Positions 1 to 9,428 of a stretch of DNA of 64,000 nt are shown here, one piece after another (the stretch's first letter is position 1; each line of letters opens with the position of its first letter). The DNA comes from an uncultured Eubacteriales bacterium. Lineage in GTDB: Bacteria; Bacillota; Clostridia; Lachnospirales; Lachnospiraceae. The translations under genes were made by a program, and so were the position numbers. Below the pieces are notes generated by a model. That model was given only the letters and a program-made list of their open reading frames with translations. It was not told the origin of the DNA and did no database searches. The DNA lies in assembly GCA_900542465.1 (NCBI GenBank), contig UQNS01000002.1, positions 186,001 through 250,000 of the forward strand, read 5' to 3'.

Positions 1-276
1 GAAAGAGGTTTTGCAATGATTCCTGAAGGAGAAGAAAAGACCCAGTTTGCGGTAGGCATGGACATGGTCTACAAGCAGTTTATGAAGATGCTTGAGGAGG
101 TAAATGTAAAGCCTATAGAAGCTCTTGGAAAAGAATTCGATCCTAACCTCCACAATGCTGTTCAGCATATCGAAAAAGAGGGTGTTGGAGAGAATATTAT
201 CGTTGAAGAGTATGAGAAGGGCTACATGTACGGAGACACAGTTCTCCGCCATAGTATGGTCATAGTTGCCAACTGA
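1..276 (+). CDS. grpE: GrpE nucleotide exchange factor, 3' end only
   Basis: The reading frame is open from base 1 and ends at TGA 274-276, giving the last 91 residues. The beta-domain sequence typical of GrpE is visible (FDPNLHNAVQHIEKEGVGEN, then VLRHSMVIVAN at the end). GrpE drives ADP release from DnaK in the cytoplasmic Hsp70 cycle. The long N-terminal coiled coil lies outside the window. dnaK follows after 54 bases, so this is a grpE-dnaK-dnaJ operon; hrcA would be expected further upstream, with a CIRCE operator, but neither is in view. Confidence 0.95.
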   Translation, partial: ERGFAMIPEGEEKTQFAVGMDMVYKQFMKMLEEVNVKPIEALGKEFDPNLHNAVQHIEKEGVGENIIVEEYEKGYMYGDTVLRHSMVIVAN

Positions 277-330
277 TCGGCAGGAGCCGGTTGCAGATAT
301 ATATAAAAGTTATTCGGAGGATTATTTATT

Positions 331-2202
331 ATGGGTAAAATTATTGGTATAGATTTAGGTACAACAAACTCTTGCGTAGCAGTAATGGAAGGTGGTAAGC
401 CAGTTGTTATCGCTAATGCGGAAGGTATGAGAACAACACCTTCGATCGTTGCTTTTACCAAGAACGGTGAGAGACTTGTAGGTGAGCCGGCTAAACGTCA
501 GGCTGTTACTAATGCGGACAGAACCATTTCATCTATCAAGCGTCATATGGGAACGGATTACAAGGTAAATATCGATGGCAAAGAATATTCTCCACAGGAG
601 ATCTCAGCCATGATATTGCAGAAACTTAAGGCAGATGCAGAAAGCTATCTTGGCGAAAAGGTGACAGAGGCTGTTATTACAGTTCCGGCTTATTTCAATG
701 ATGCTCAGCGTCAGGCAACTAAAGATGCAGGTAAGATTGCGGGCCTTGATGTAAAAAGGATCATTAACGAGCCTACAGCAGCAGCTCTTGCATATGGCCT
801 TGACAATGAAAGCGAACAGAAGATCATGGTATATGACCTTGGCGGAGGTACATTCGACGTTTCTATCATCGATATCGGAGATGGTGTTATCGAAGTACTT
901 GCTACATCAGGAAACAACCATCTTGGTGGTGATGACTTCGATAAGAAGCTTATGGACTATATGATCGAAGATTTCAAAAATAAAGAAGGTATAGATCTTG
1001 CCAAGGATTCAATGGCGCTTCAGAGGATCAAGGTTGCTGCAGAACAGGCTAAAAAGGAACTTTCTTCAGCCGCTCAGACAACTATAAATCTGCCATATAT
1101 CACAGCAGGCGCTGATGGACCTAAGCATTTTGATATGGAACTTACAAGAGCTAAATTCGATGAGCTTACATCAAGCCTTGTTGAAGCTACAGCAGAACCT
1201 GTAAAGAATGCGCTTAAGGATGCAGGTATTGAAGCTAAGGATCTGGGCAAAGTCCTCTTGGTAGGCGGATCTACAAGGATTCCTGCTGTTCAGGATAAGG
1301 TAAAACAGCTGACAGGTCAGGAGCCAAGCAAGACTCTTAACCCTGATGAGTGTGTTGCTCTCGGTGCTTCTATCCAGGGTGGTAAGCTCGCCGGTGATGC
1401 AGGTGCCGGTGATGTATTACTTCTTGATGTAACACCACTTACACTTTCTATAGAGACACTTGGTGGTATTGCAACACATATGATAGAGAGAAATACAACT
1501 ATCCCTACAAAGAAGAGCCAGATATTCTCTACAGCTGCAGATAACCAGCAGGCAGTAGATATCAGCGTTGTCCAGGGTGAAAGAGAATTCGCGAAAGACA
1601 ATAAATCACTGGGCCAGTTCAGACTTGATGGAATTCCAATGGCCAAGAGGGGAGTTCCTCAGATCGAGGTTACATTTGACATCGATGCCAACGGTATTGT
1701 AAATGTATCTGCTAAGGATCTTGGCACAGGCAAGGAGCAGCATATTACTATCACAGGCGGTTCAAATATGTCAGAGGCTGAGATCAATGAGGCTATTAAG
1801 CAGGCTTCTGAGTTCGAAGCAGCAGATAAGAAACGTAAGGAAGGCATTGAAGCTAAGAATGACGCTGATTCAATGCTCTTCCAGGTGCAGAAGGCTCTTG
1901 ACGAAGTGGGCGATAAGCTTGATGCAGCTGACAAGACAGCAGTTGAAACAGATATGGCTGAGCTTAAAACTATTCTGGATGGTATTCAGGATGGTGAACT
2001 TACAGATGAACAGATAGAAAGCATCAAAGCTGCGAAAGATAAGCTTATGAACAGCTCTCAGAAGGTATTTGAGAAGCTTTACGCTCAGCAGCAGGCAGGC
2101 GGTGATGCAGCAGGAGCTGCGGCAGCCGAAGGCAACGGTGCTAAAGGCAATAACAGCCCATACGGTGATGATGTAGTAGATGGTGATTATAAAGAGGTTT
2201 AA
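331..2202 (+). CDS. dnaK: Molecular chaperone DnaK (Hsp70)
   Basis: ATP-dependent chaperone of 623 aa, the usual length. The N-terminal actin-like ATPase has the phosphate-1 motif GIDLGTTNS, the phosphate-2 region DLGGGTFDVS and the adenosine motif VGGSTRIP. The substrate-binding domain follows from about residue 360, with an alpha-helical lid and a Gly/Ala-rich linker ending in the EEVD-like tail VVDGDYKEV. The start follows TCGGAGGA at 314-321. It works with GrpE upstream and DnaJ downstream (6 bases between stop and next start), so the three are cotranscribed. Nothing unusual was seen. Confidence 0.99.
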   Translation: MGKIIGIDLGTTNSCVAVMEGGKPVVIANAEGMRTTPSIVAFTKNGERLVGEPAKRQAVTNADRTISSIKRHMGTDYKVNIDGKEYSPQEISAMILQKLKADAESYLGEKVTEAVITVPAYFNDAQRQATKDAGKIAGLDVKRIINEPTAAALAYGLDNESEQKIMVYDLGGGTFDVSIIDIGDGVIEVLATSGNNHLGGDDFDKKLMDYMIEDFKNKEGIDLAKDSMALQRIKVAAEQAKKELSSAAQTTINLPYITAGADGPKHFDMELTRAKFDELTSSLVEATAEPVKNALKDAGIEAKDLGKVLLVGGSTRIPAVQDKVKQLTGQEPSKTLNPDECVALGASIQGGKLAGDAGAGDVLLLDVTPLTLSIETLGGIATHMIERNTTIPTKKSQIFSTAADNQQAVDISVVQGEREFAKDNKSLGQFRLDGIPMAKRGVPQIEVTFDIDANGIVNVSAKDLGTGKEQHITITGGSNMSEAEINEAIKQASEFEAADKKRKEGIEAKNDADSMLFQVQKALDEVGDKLDAADKTAVETDMAELKTILDGIQDGELTDEQIESIKAAKDKLMNSSQKVFEKLYAQQQAGGDAAGAAAAEGNGAKGNNSPYGDDVVDGDYKEV

Positions 2203-2208
2203 TTTAAG

Positions 2209-3390
2209 ATGGCTGACAAGAGAGATTATTATGAGGTCCTTGGGGTCTCTAAAGATGCCAGCGAATCTGAGATAAAGAACGCCTATAGAAAACTCGCTAA
2301 GAAGTATCATCCGGATTCTAATCCTGATAATGCTGAGGCAGAGGCTAAATTTAAGGAAGCATCAGAAGCATATGCTGTACTCAGTGACCAGGAGAAGAGA
2401 AAGCAGTATGACAGATTCGGACATGCTGCTTTTGATGGAAATGGTGGTGCAGGTGCAGGTGGGTTTGATTTTAGCGGAATGGGCGACATCTTCGGAGATT
2501 TCTTTAGTGGATTTGGCGGTGGAAATGGCGGCAGCGGCTGGTTTAATGACTTTTTCGGCGGTGGAAGAAGAGGCGGCCAGGCTGCAAATGCTCCACAGAG
2601 GGGACAGGATATTCGTGTGAGCACCCGTCTTACTTTAGAGGAAGCGTTTACCGGCGTTACTAAGACCGTTTATGTAACTTTGAAGGAAGAATGTGAAACC
2701 TGCCATGGATCCGGAGCTAAGGAAGGTACTGAACCGGAGACCTGTTCCAAGTGTAATGGTACGGGTCAGGTATACTATACGCAGCAGTCATTCCTTGGAA
2801 TGATGAGAAGTGTGGGAACATGTCCTGACTGTAACGGAACGGGAAAGATAATTAAAGAAAAATGTCATGACTGCCATGGAAGCGGCTACAAAAGCGTAAA
2901 AAAAACTATTGAGGTAACGATTCCTGCAGGTATTGACAATGGCCAGTTCGTAAGGATTCAAGGAAAGGGAGACCCAGGTGCTAATGGAGGTCCGAGAGGA
3001 GATCTGCTCGTTGGCGTCGTGATCGACAACAGTACTGAATTTGCCAGGGAAGGAAATAACCTCTTCTCAGAGGTTACGATAAGTTATCCTAAGGCTGTGC
3101 TTGGCGGAGAGGTCTCTGTAAATACTATTGATGGAGAGGTCATCTACGAAGTTAAGCCGGGAACACTTTCAGGAACAAGAGTAAGACTCAGAGGGAAAGG
3201 AATGCCCAGCATAAGGAATGCCCATTCCCGTGGAGATCTTTATATCACACTCGAGATCGACGTACCTAAAAAGCTCACTAAAGAACAAAAGGAAGCTCTT
3301 CAGGCTTATGAAGCTGTTATAGACGGAGAGACATCCAAGGATAAAAAAGAAGAGAAAAAATCCAAGAAAAAAGGATTTTTTGGAAAATAA
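2209..3390 (+). CDS. dnaJ: Co-chaperone DnaJ (Hsp40)
   Basis: Type I Hsp40 of 393 aa. It has an N-terminal J domain with the HPD tripeptide (KYHPDSN) that stimulates DnaK ATPase, a Gly/Phe-rich linker (about residues 75-130) and four CxxCxGxG zinc motifs (CETCHGSG, CSKCNGTG, CPDCNGTG, CHDCHGSG). Two C-terminal beta-sandwich substrate domains follow. The last 20 residues form a Lys-rich tail (KDKKEEKKSKKKGFFGK) of no known role. It ends the operon just before a terminator hairpin at 3428-3465. Confidence 0.98.
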   Translation: MADKRDYYEVLGVSKDASESEIKNAYRKLAKKYHPDSNPDNAEAEAKFKEASEAYAVLSDQEKRKQYDRFGHAAFDGNGGAGAGGFDFSGMGDIFGDFFSGFGGGNGGSGWFNDFFGGGRRGGQAANAPQRGQDIRVSTRLTLEEAFTGVTKTVYVTLKEECETCHGSGAKEGTEPETCSKCNGTGQVYYTQQSFLGMMRSVGTCPDCNGTGKIIKEKCHDCHGSGYKSVKKTIEVTIPAGIDNGQFVRIQGKGDPGANGGPRGDLLVGVVIDNSTEFAREGNNLFSEVTISYPKAVLGGEVSVNTIDGEVIYEVKPGTLSGTRVRLRGKGMPSIRNAHSRGDLYITLEIDVPKKLTKEQKEALQAYEAVIDGETSKDKKEEKKSKKKGFFGK

Positions 3391-3427
3391 ATCGGATCAG
3401 ATATAAGTAGTTAGCTTCCGATTACTG

Positions 3428-3465
3428 AAAAGGAGATTGTTGATACAGCAGTCTCCTTTTTTATT
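3428..3465 (+). terminator. Rho-independent terminator after dnaJ
   Basis: AAAAGGAGA and TCTCCTTTT form a 9-bp stem followed by a T tract, 37 bases after the dnaJ stop. It closes the grpE-dnaK-dnaJ transcript. Confidence 0.85.
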
Positions 3466-3472
3466 AATTTTA

Positions 3473-3507
3473 TGATACAATTTAAAGCAATAATTTATAA
3501 GGGGGTT
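3473..3507 (+). promoter_or_regulatory. Candidate extended -10 promoter and RBS for the M16 peptidase
   Basis: TGATACAAT at 3473-3481 has the extended -10 form TG-n-TACAAT, directly after the dnaJ terminator. No good -35 is visible. AAGGGGGTT at 3499-3507 is the ribosome binding site for the ATG at 3516. The promoter assignment is inference from the motif and position. Confidence 0.5.
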
Positions 3508-3515
3508 ATAACTGA

Positions 3516-6425
3516 ATGACACATAGTGCATATAATCTGATCAGAGAAGAAAAACTTCCTGACCTGGATTCAGTTGGTTATATTTATAAGCATAAGAGGT
3601 CAGGTGCCAGAGTAGTCGCCGTATCCAATAAAGACAATAATAAAGTGTTTTCCATAGGCTTCAGGACGCCATCTGTCAATTCGACAGGCGTTCAGCATAT
3701 TATTGAGCATTCAACTCTTTGCGGATCAAGAAAATATCCGGCTAAGGACCCTTTTGTCGAACTTGTTAAGGGTTCGCTCAATACTTTTCTTAATGCTATG
3801 ACATATCCCGATAAGACGATATACCCTGTGGCATCATGCAATGATGTTGACTTTAAGAATCTGATGGATGTATATCTTGATGCGGTATTTTATCCCAATA
3901 TCTACAAGAAAGAAGAAATATTCAAGCAGGAAGGATGGCATTATGAATCAGACGGGAAAAATGTCATTATCAATGGTGTTGTATTCAATGAAATGAAGGG
4001 AGTATATTCTTCGCCGGATGATCTGCTTACAGACGGTATTTTCCATACACTGTTTCCTGACACTCCGTACAGGTATGATGCAGGTGGCGATCCTAAGGTG
4101 ATTCCATCCCTTACATATGATATGTTTCTGGAATATCACAAAAATCACTATCATCCGGCTAACGGATATATATATCTTTACGGAGATATGGATGTAACGG
4201 AAAGACTGGATTATCTTGACAGGGAGTATTTATCTGAATTCGATCGCAATGATTTTGACTTTGATACGAGCATTCCTGTCCAGGAGGCGTTTAAGGCCCC
4301 TGTGAAAAATGAACTGGTTTATGCAATTATGCCTGATGAAGATGAAAGTAATAAGTCATATCTTTCATACAGCTGGTCAGTAGGAACTTCTCTTGATGAA
4401 GAGCTCTGCCTGGCGATGGAGATCATCAACTATGTGTTGGTAAATGCGCCTGGTGCGGTTTTAAAGCAGCGTTTGCTTGACAAAGGTATTGCTGCGGATA
4501 TAAGCAGTTCATTTGAAACGGCTATTTTACAGCCGGTATTTTCTATTACAGCGAAAGGTGCGGATAAAGGGCGTGAGAAAGAATTTATAGATACCATATA
4601 TGAAGTTCTTAATGAAGTCGTGTCAGATGGACTTAATGAAGAAATGATCAATGCGGCTCTTAATTTCTATGAATTTAAATACAGAGAGGCTGATTTCGGA
4701 CCATATCCGAAGGGGCTCAGCTATTATCTGGCCATGCTCGACAGCTGGAATTATGACGAAGATAAACCATTTATACATATAAATGTCGGCAGGATATTCG
4801 ACAGATTCAAAAATATCGATAAGCAGGCTTATTTCAAGGAAATAGTAAAAAAACACCTTCTTGACAATACATTTGCCGCATCTGTTACTCTTGATCCCGA
4901 TAAAGAGATCGAAGAGACTCACAGAAGGGAGGAGGCGGAAAGAATAAAGGCTTATACTGATACGTTAGATCAGGAAGAATTGGCAGCGCTGAAAACTGAA
5001 ACAGAAAAACTTAAAGCATATCAGGATGAACCGTCTGCACCGGAAGAACTTGAGAAGATACCATTGCTCTCAGTATCGGATATAGAAAAGAAAGCACATC
5101 CTTTTATCTATGAAAAAGATAATATAAATGGCGTTGATCTGATCAGAGAAGACATTTTTACAAGCGGGATAGGATATCTGACGCTGGCATTTGACTGCGG
5201 ATCAGTTGAAGACGAAGAACTGCCTTATCTGGGGCTGCTTCACACAGTGATAGGTCTTATGGATACTGAAAACTATCCGTATGCAGACTTTACTTCTGCA
5301 GTAAATGCCAATTCAGGAGGTATCTATACAGATATATTGATTAGAGAGAATGTGAAAGACTCTGATAAGATGAATATATATCTGGCAGTTAAGTCAAAGG
5401 CATTTTTCGATAAGTTTGATAAGGTGGAAGAACTTACGTCAGAGATGCTTTTTAATACAGATTTTTCTGATAAGAAGAGACTGAAGGAGATAATAGCAAG
5501 GACCCGTTCACAGATGGAGGATTCCATGCTTGCTGCAGGACATATAACATCCTCAGCCATAGCTATGTCGGAATTTTCTAGATCAAGATATTACAGCGGG
5601 ATCATAAGGGGTTACGGATTCTTTAACTTTATCAAAGAGCTGGACACCGGATTCGACTCCAAGTTTGATGAAACTGTATTGAAATTGAACAGCCTGGTGA
5701 AGCGTATATTTACAAAAAACAACCTGACTGTAAATCTCACCGCTGAAGAAAAGGGAGTCGAAAAAGTTAAATTAAGTCTTGAAAGCTTCATTAAAGCTCT
5801 TCCTGAAGCAAAGGTGAATAAGGCCGAGAGAAAATTTGAAAAGAAGCATATTAGTATGGGACTTACATCATCATCACAGGTACAGTATGTTGCCAGGGCA
5901 GGAAATTTCAGAGATTCAGGGATGGACTATACAGGAGCCCTTAAGGTCCTTAAGGTTATATTTTCTTATGAATACCTATGGCTGAATGTACGTGTAAAAG
6001 GCGGCGCATACGGATGCATGAGCGACTTCGCAAGAAATGGTGACGCGTTTATGGTATCTTACAGGGATCCTAATCTTTCAGAGACAAATAGAATTTTTGA
6101 GGGTGCTGCTGATTTTACAGCAAACTTTGAAGCATCTGAAAGAGATATGGATAAGTATATCATTGGTACGATCGGAGCCGTCGATTCACCTCTCACGCCT
6201 GCCAGAGAAGGAGAGAGAGCATTTGATGCCTACCTGACAGGGGCTGATAATGAAATGATCCAGAAGGAGAGAAATGAGATACTTTCATGCAGCGTTGATA
6301 CGATCAAAGGATTGGCTCCGATCGTAAAAGCAGCAATGGATGAAGATTATTTCTGCGTAGTTGGGAACGCCAGGAAGATCGATGATAATAAGGATCTTTT
6401 TGACGAGATCAGACCATTGTCTTAA
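3516..6425 (+). CDS. M16C insulinase-family zinc peptidase (presequence-protease-like)
   Basis: A 969-aa single-chain M16C metallopeptidase. The inverted zinc motif HxxEH is His61-Ile-Ile-Glu64-His65, and the distal zinc ligand is probably Glu159 in VVFNEMKG. The C-terminal half repeats the fold without the zinc motif and carries the substrate-clamping region (RVKGGAYGC near residue 830). Family members are cytosolic clamshell oligopeptidases that degrade unfolded peptides. No signal peptide is seen. It lies 24 bases before era and probably heads the era-recO transcript. The physiological substrate cannot be told from sequence. Confidence 0.93.
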   Translation: MTHSAYNLIREEKLPDLDSVGYIYKHKRSGARVVAVSNKDNNKVFSIGFRTPSVNSTGVQHIIEHSTLCGSRKYPAKDPFVELVKGSLNTFLNAMTYPDKTIYPVASCNDVDFKNLMDVYLDAVFYPNIYKKEEIFKQEGWHYESDGKNVIINGVVFNEMKGVYSSPDDLLTDGIFHTLFPDTPYRYDAGGDPKVIPSLTYDMFLEYHKNHYHPANGYIYLYGDMDVTERLDYLDREYLSEFDRNDFDFDTSIPVQEAFKAPVKNELVYAIMPDEDESNKSYLSYSWSVGTSLDEELCLAMEIINYVLVNAPGAVLKQRLLDKGIAADISSSFETAILQPVFSITAKGADKGREKEFIDTIYEVLNEVVSDGLNEEMINAALNFYEFKYREADFGPYPKGLSYYLAMLDSWNYDEDKPFIHINVGRIFDRFKNIDKQAYFKEIVKKHLLDNTFAASVTLDPDKEIEETHRREEAERIKAYTDTLDQEELAALKTETEKLKAYQDEPSAPEELEKIPLLSVSDIEKKAHPFIYEKDNINGVDLIREDIFTSGIGYLTLAFDCGSVEDEELPYLGLLHTVIGLMDTENYPYADFTSAVNANSGGIYTDILIRENVKDSDKMNIYLAVKSKAFFDKFDKVEELTSEMLFNTDFSDKKRLKEIIARTRSQMEDSMLAAGHITSSAIAMSEFSRSRYYSGIIRGYGFFNFIKELDTGFDSKFDETVLKLNSLVKRIFTKNNLTVNLTAEEKGVEKVKLSLESFIKALPEAKVNKAERKFEKKHISMGLTSSSQVQYVARAGNFRDSGMDYTGALKVLKVIFSYEYLWLNVRVKGGAYGCMSDFARNGDAFMVSYRDPNLSETNRIFEGAADFTANFEASERDMDKYIIGTIGAVDSPLTPAREGERAFDAYLTGADNEMIQKERNEILSCSVDTIKGLAPIVKAAMDEDYFCVVGNARKIDDNKDLFDEIRPLS

Positions 6426-6449
6426 TAGATTTATTTTGGAGGAAAATTC

Positions 6450-7367
6450 GTGGATAACGAAAATAAATTAAAATCAGGATTCGTGACATTTATCGGCAGA
6501 CCAAATGTCGGCAAATCTACTCTTATGAACAGACTTATAGGGCAGAAGATTGCTATTACATCAAGTAAGCCTCAGACTACGAGAAACAGAATAAGAACAA
6601 TGTATACGGATGATAGAGGGCAGATAGTTTTTCTTGATACTCCGGGAGTAAATAAGGCCAAAAACAAACTGGGCAGGTTTATGAGAAATGAGGCCCAGGA
6701 AGGTCTTAAAGATGTTGATGTAGTATGCTATCTCATAGAACCATCTGAGTATATAGGCGAAGCCGAGAACGAGATCCTTACAATACTCTCCGGACTGCGG
6801 GCTCCCGTGATACTGGTGATCAACAAGGAGGATACAGTAAAAAAAGCTGATATTCTTCCTGTTATCGAGAAATTTTCTAAAAAAATGGATTTTGCAGCGA
6901 TTGTGCCGGTATCTGCTAAAACCGGTCTTAACACAGATGAGCTTGTAAGTGAGATATTCAGACAACTTCCGTATGGTCCTCTTTATTATGATGAGGATAC
7001 TGTGACGGACCAGCCGATGAAGGTCATAGCGGCAGAGATCATCAGGGAGAAAGCTCTTCATGCATTAAATGAAGAAGTTCCTCATGGAATAGCTGTAGTT
7101 ATAGAGAAGATGAGGGAAAGAGAAGACTTATCCAGACCCATTATGGATATAGAGGCTACTATCTATTGTGAAAAAGATTCTCATAAGGGCATTATAATCG
7201 GCAAACAGGGAAGCATGCTCAAGAAGATCGGATCCAACGCGAGATATGAACTGGAAAAGGAACTGGAGATCCAGGTCAATCTTCAGCTTTGGGTCAAGGT
7301 AAATAAAGACTGGAGAGATTCTGATAAAAGTCTTAAAAATTTTGGTTTTACTCCGGAAAAGAACTGA
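6450..7367 (+). CDS. era: GTPase Era
   Basis: Ribosome-biogenesis GTPase of 305 aa that binds the 3' end of 16S rRNA and helps assemble the 30S subunit. G1 is GRPNVGKST, G3 is DTPGV and G4 is NKED. The C-terminal KH domain has GIIIGKQGSMLKKIG. The start is GTG at 6450, supported by GGAGGA at 6438-6443. It sits between the M16 peptidase and recO, as era-recO pairs often do in Firmicutes. Confidence 0.98.
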   Translation: MDNENKLKSGFVTFIGRPNVGKSTLMNRLIGQKIAITSSKPQTTRNRIRTMYTDDRGQIVFLDTPGVNKAKNKLGRFMRNEAQEGLKDVDVVCYLIEPSEYIGEAENEILTILSGLRAPVILVINKEDTVKKADILPVIEKFSKKMDFAAIVPVSAKTGLNTDELVSEIFRQLPYGPLYYDEDTVTDQPMKVIAAEIIREKALHALNEEVPHGIAVVIEKMREREDLSRPIMDIEATIYCEKDSHKGIIIGKQGSMLKKIGSNARYELEKELEIQVNLQLWVKVNKDWRDSDKSLKNFGFTPEKN

Positions 7368-7394
7368 TAAGTTGCAGAGGAATGGTGTATTTTT

Positions 7395-8048
7395 ATGTCA
7401 GCATTAGTAGCTATGACCGGGATCGTGCTTTCAAGCCAGCCGATAGGTGAGTATGATAGAAGACTCGTTATATTGACTAAAGAAAGAGGAAAAATTGCGG
7501 TATTTGCAAGAGGTGTCAGAAGACCGACCAGCTGCCTGCTGGGTGCGACCAGAAATTTTGCCTTTGGTACATTTTTAGTATACGAGGGAAGAACTTCGTA
7601 TAATCTGCAGAGTGCTGATATAAAGAATTATTTTGAAGATGTTTTTACAGATTATGACAGAACCATGTATGCATGTTATTTTGCTGAGCTGGCAGATTAC
7701 TACGGAAGAGAAGGGATAGGGGCTAAGGATGATATTAATCTGTTATATGCGGCCCTTTCAGCACTTACAGATGAAAGACTGGATATGAGGATCATCAGGT
7801 CAGTCTACGAGATAAGACTTGTATCAGACGCAGGAGAATGCCCTCCATTGGAAGAGATCTTCTCTGATCCGGAAAGACTTCCTGTCGGAGCTATAAAGGC
7901 TTATAATTACGCGTTAACAGCTCCACTGGAAAGAGTCTTCAAATTTACACTAAGTGAAGAAACTATACCCGGTTTAAGCCAGATAGGCGACAGAATAATA
8001 GATCATGCAGTTGATAAAAAATTAAAAACTAAGGAAATGCTTCCTTAA
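7395..8048 (+). CDS. recO: DNA repair protein RecO
   Basis: Recombination mediator of 217 aa that, with RecR and RecF, loads RecA onto SSB-coated DNA. The N-terminal OB-fold shows the family pattern (TGIVLSSQPIGEYDRRLVILTKERGKIAVFARG read in two parts), followed by the helical domain. The four-Cys zinc site found in some RecO proteins is not present, and the protein is somewhat shorter than the usual 240-250 aa. It follows era by 27 bases, a conserved pairing. The function call is secure, the missing zinc site is a normal variant. Confidence 0.93.
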   Translation: MSALVAMTGIVLSSQPIGEYDRRLVILTKERGKIAVFARGVRRPTSCLLGATRNFAFGTFLVYEGRTSYNLQSADIKNYFEDVFTDYDRTMYACYFAELADYYGREGIGAKDDINLLYAALSALTDERLDMRIIRSVYEIRLVSDAGECPPLEEIFSDPERLPVGAIKAYNYALTAPLERVFKFTLSEETIPGLSQIGDRIIDHAVDKKLKTKEMLP

Positions 8049-8074
8049 GTTATTTATTAGAACAGGAAACAATT

Positions 8075-8896
8075 ATGGCACAGAAAAAGATGGCAGTAAT
8101 TAATGATTTATCCGGATATGGAAGATGTTCGTTAACGGTACAGCTTCCTCTGATCTCGTCCTTGGGAGTACAGGCCTGTCCCGTACCTACAGGGGTATTT
8201 TCTAACCATACAGGATATGAAAGTTATACGAGCAGAGACCTGACTGATTATTTGCCGGAATACCTGCTGGAGTGGAAAAAGCTCGGACTTAAGTTTGATG
8301 GTATATGTATAGGATATTTGACCTCCCACACACAGATAGATGCGGTAAAGTATCTGGTCTCAGAGTTTAAGGCTGAAGAATGTATAGTCATTCTTGATCC
8401 TGTAATGGGAGATGCCGGACGTCTCTATACAGGCTACAGTGAGCAGACAGCGATAGAACTCCGCGGACTGCTGGGGTATGCTGATATAGTTACTCCTAAT
8501 CTTACAGAAGCATGCTTCCTCACAGGGATCCCATACAGAGATCATTTTCTTAGTGAGGAACTTACGGCTATGTGCCAGCTTATTGCTGAAAGCGGACCAT
8601 CAGAGGTGGTAATAACAGGCGTCGATAAAGGCGACTGCTTAAGTAACTTCTGTTATTCAGCAAGAACGCAGACCTCATTTGAAGTGAGCAAACAGAAGTC
8701 GGGCTTATACAGGCCGGGAACAGGAGACATCTTTTCGGGTATTGTGGCAGCGGATGCGATAAATGGCATTGACATTGCCGCATCCGTAGAGCGTGCTGCA
8801 AGCTTTGTAGCAAAGTGTATAAAGGCGGCAGATGAAAATGAGGTTGAAGTTCTGGATGGAGTGTGTTTCGAAGAGTTTATGAAACTGGATATCTGA
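8075..8896 (+). CDS. Pyridoxal/pyridoxamine kinase (PdxY/PdxK family)
   Basis: A ribokinase-fold kinase of 273 aa expected to phosphorylate pyridoxal or pyridoxamine with ATP in the PLP salvage pathway. Diagnostic motifs are the N-terminal INDLSGYGRCSLT, substrate-site DPVMGD, TPNLTEA, and the anion-hole motif GTGDIFSG carrying the catalytic Asp. It follows recO by 26 bases on the same strand and ends at a bidirectional terminator. ThiD-type HMP kinase activity is an alternative because the families overlap. Confidence 0.88.
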   Translation: MAQKKMAVINDLSGYGRCSLTVQLPLISSLGVQACPVPTGVFSNHTGYESYTSRDLTDYLPEYLLEWKKLGLKFDGICIGYLTSHTQIDAVKYLVSEFKAEECIVILDPVMGDAGRLYTGYSEQTAIELRGLLGYADIVTPNLTEACFLTGIPYRDHFLSEELTAMCQLIAESGPSEVVITGVDKGDCLSNFCYSARTQTSFEVSKQKSGLYRPGTGDIFSGIVAADAINGIDIAASVERAASFVAKCIKAADENEVEVLDGVCFEEFMKLDI

Positions 8897-8904
8897 AAAA
8901 ATAG

Positions 8905-8954
8905 AAAAAGGCTAATGTAGGCTCTGCATACTGCAGAAACACATTAGCCTTTTT
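8905..8954. terminator. Bidirectional terminator between the pyridoxal kinase gene and pyrI
   Basis: AAAAAGGCTAATGT and ACATTAGCCTTTTT form a perfect 14-bp stem with A tracts on one side and T tracts on the other. It ends the plus-strand kinase transcript and the minus-strand pyrBI transcript. Confidence 0.9.
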
Positions 8955-8978
8955 GGATCATCGTTTATTATTTAGAAC

Positions 8979-9413
8979 TCAGTCCTTGGAACCTTTAGCT
9001 TTTTCCTCACAATATCTGCATCTGTAGACATGTTTTTCTTCGTTGGTCAGGTCGAAGATCTGATCGAGCTGAGGTTCAACTGTTGTTATACAGCGCGGAT
9101 TGTAGCACTTTATTACATTTATCAAAACTTTTGGAATTTTGAGGTCTTTCTTTTCTGCCACTTTTCCATCACGAATAATATCAACGGTGATATTACAGTC
9201 TATATAACCCAGGGCGTCCAGGTCGACTTTATTATGACCGTCTTCTATTTTTATGATGTCCTTGCGTCCCATTTTGTTAGAGTGTGCATTCTTAATAATG
9301 GCGACCTCAGTGTCCAGTTCTCCGAGATCAAGAAGCTTGTAGATCTCCATTGCCTTGCCCGCCGCAATATGGTCAAGGACGATTCCGTTTTTAAGACGTC
9401 CGATATTTAACAT
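8979..9413 (-). CDS. pyrI: Aspartate carbamoyltransferase regulatory subunit PyrI
   Basis: Regulatory subunit of 144 aa that binds CTP/ATP and zinc and assembles with PyrB into the allosteric holoenzyme of pyrimidine synthesis. The N-terminal allosteric domain begins with IGRLKNGIVLDHI. The zinc site is C-x4-C (CYNPRC) plus C-x2-C (CRYC). The gene lies 15 bases downstream of pyrB in the same operon, so the two subunits are made together. pyrI is present in some Clostridia but absent from Bacillus. Confidence 0.97.
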   Translation of the reverse strand: MLNIGRLKNGIVLDHIAAGKAMEIYKLLDLGELDTEVAIIKNAHSNKMGRKDIIKIEDGHNKVDLDALGYIDCNITVDIIRDGKVAEKKDLKIPKVLINVIKCYNPRCITTVEPQLDQIFDLTNEEKHVYRCRYCEEKAKGSKD

Positions 9414-9428
9414 ATAAGCTCCTTTCTT

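Noticed and set aside
1870..2310. A 146-codon minus-strand frame over dnaK/dnaJ
   Set aside because: It spans the end of dnaK and the start of dnaJ, lacks RBS, and is hydrophobic noise.
9030..9410. A 126-codon plus-strand frame across pyrI
   Set aside because: Antisense shadow of pyrI with no ribosome binding site and no recognisable family.
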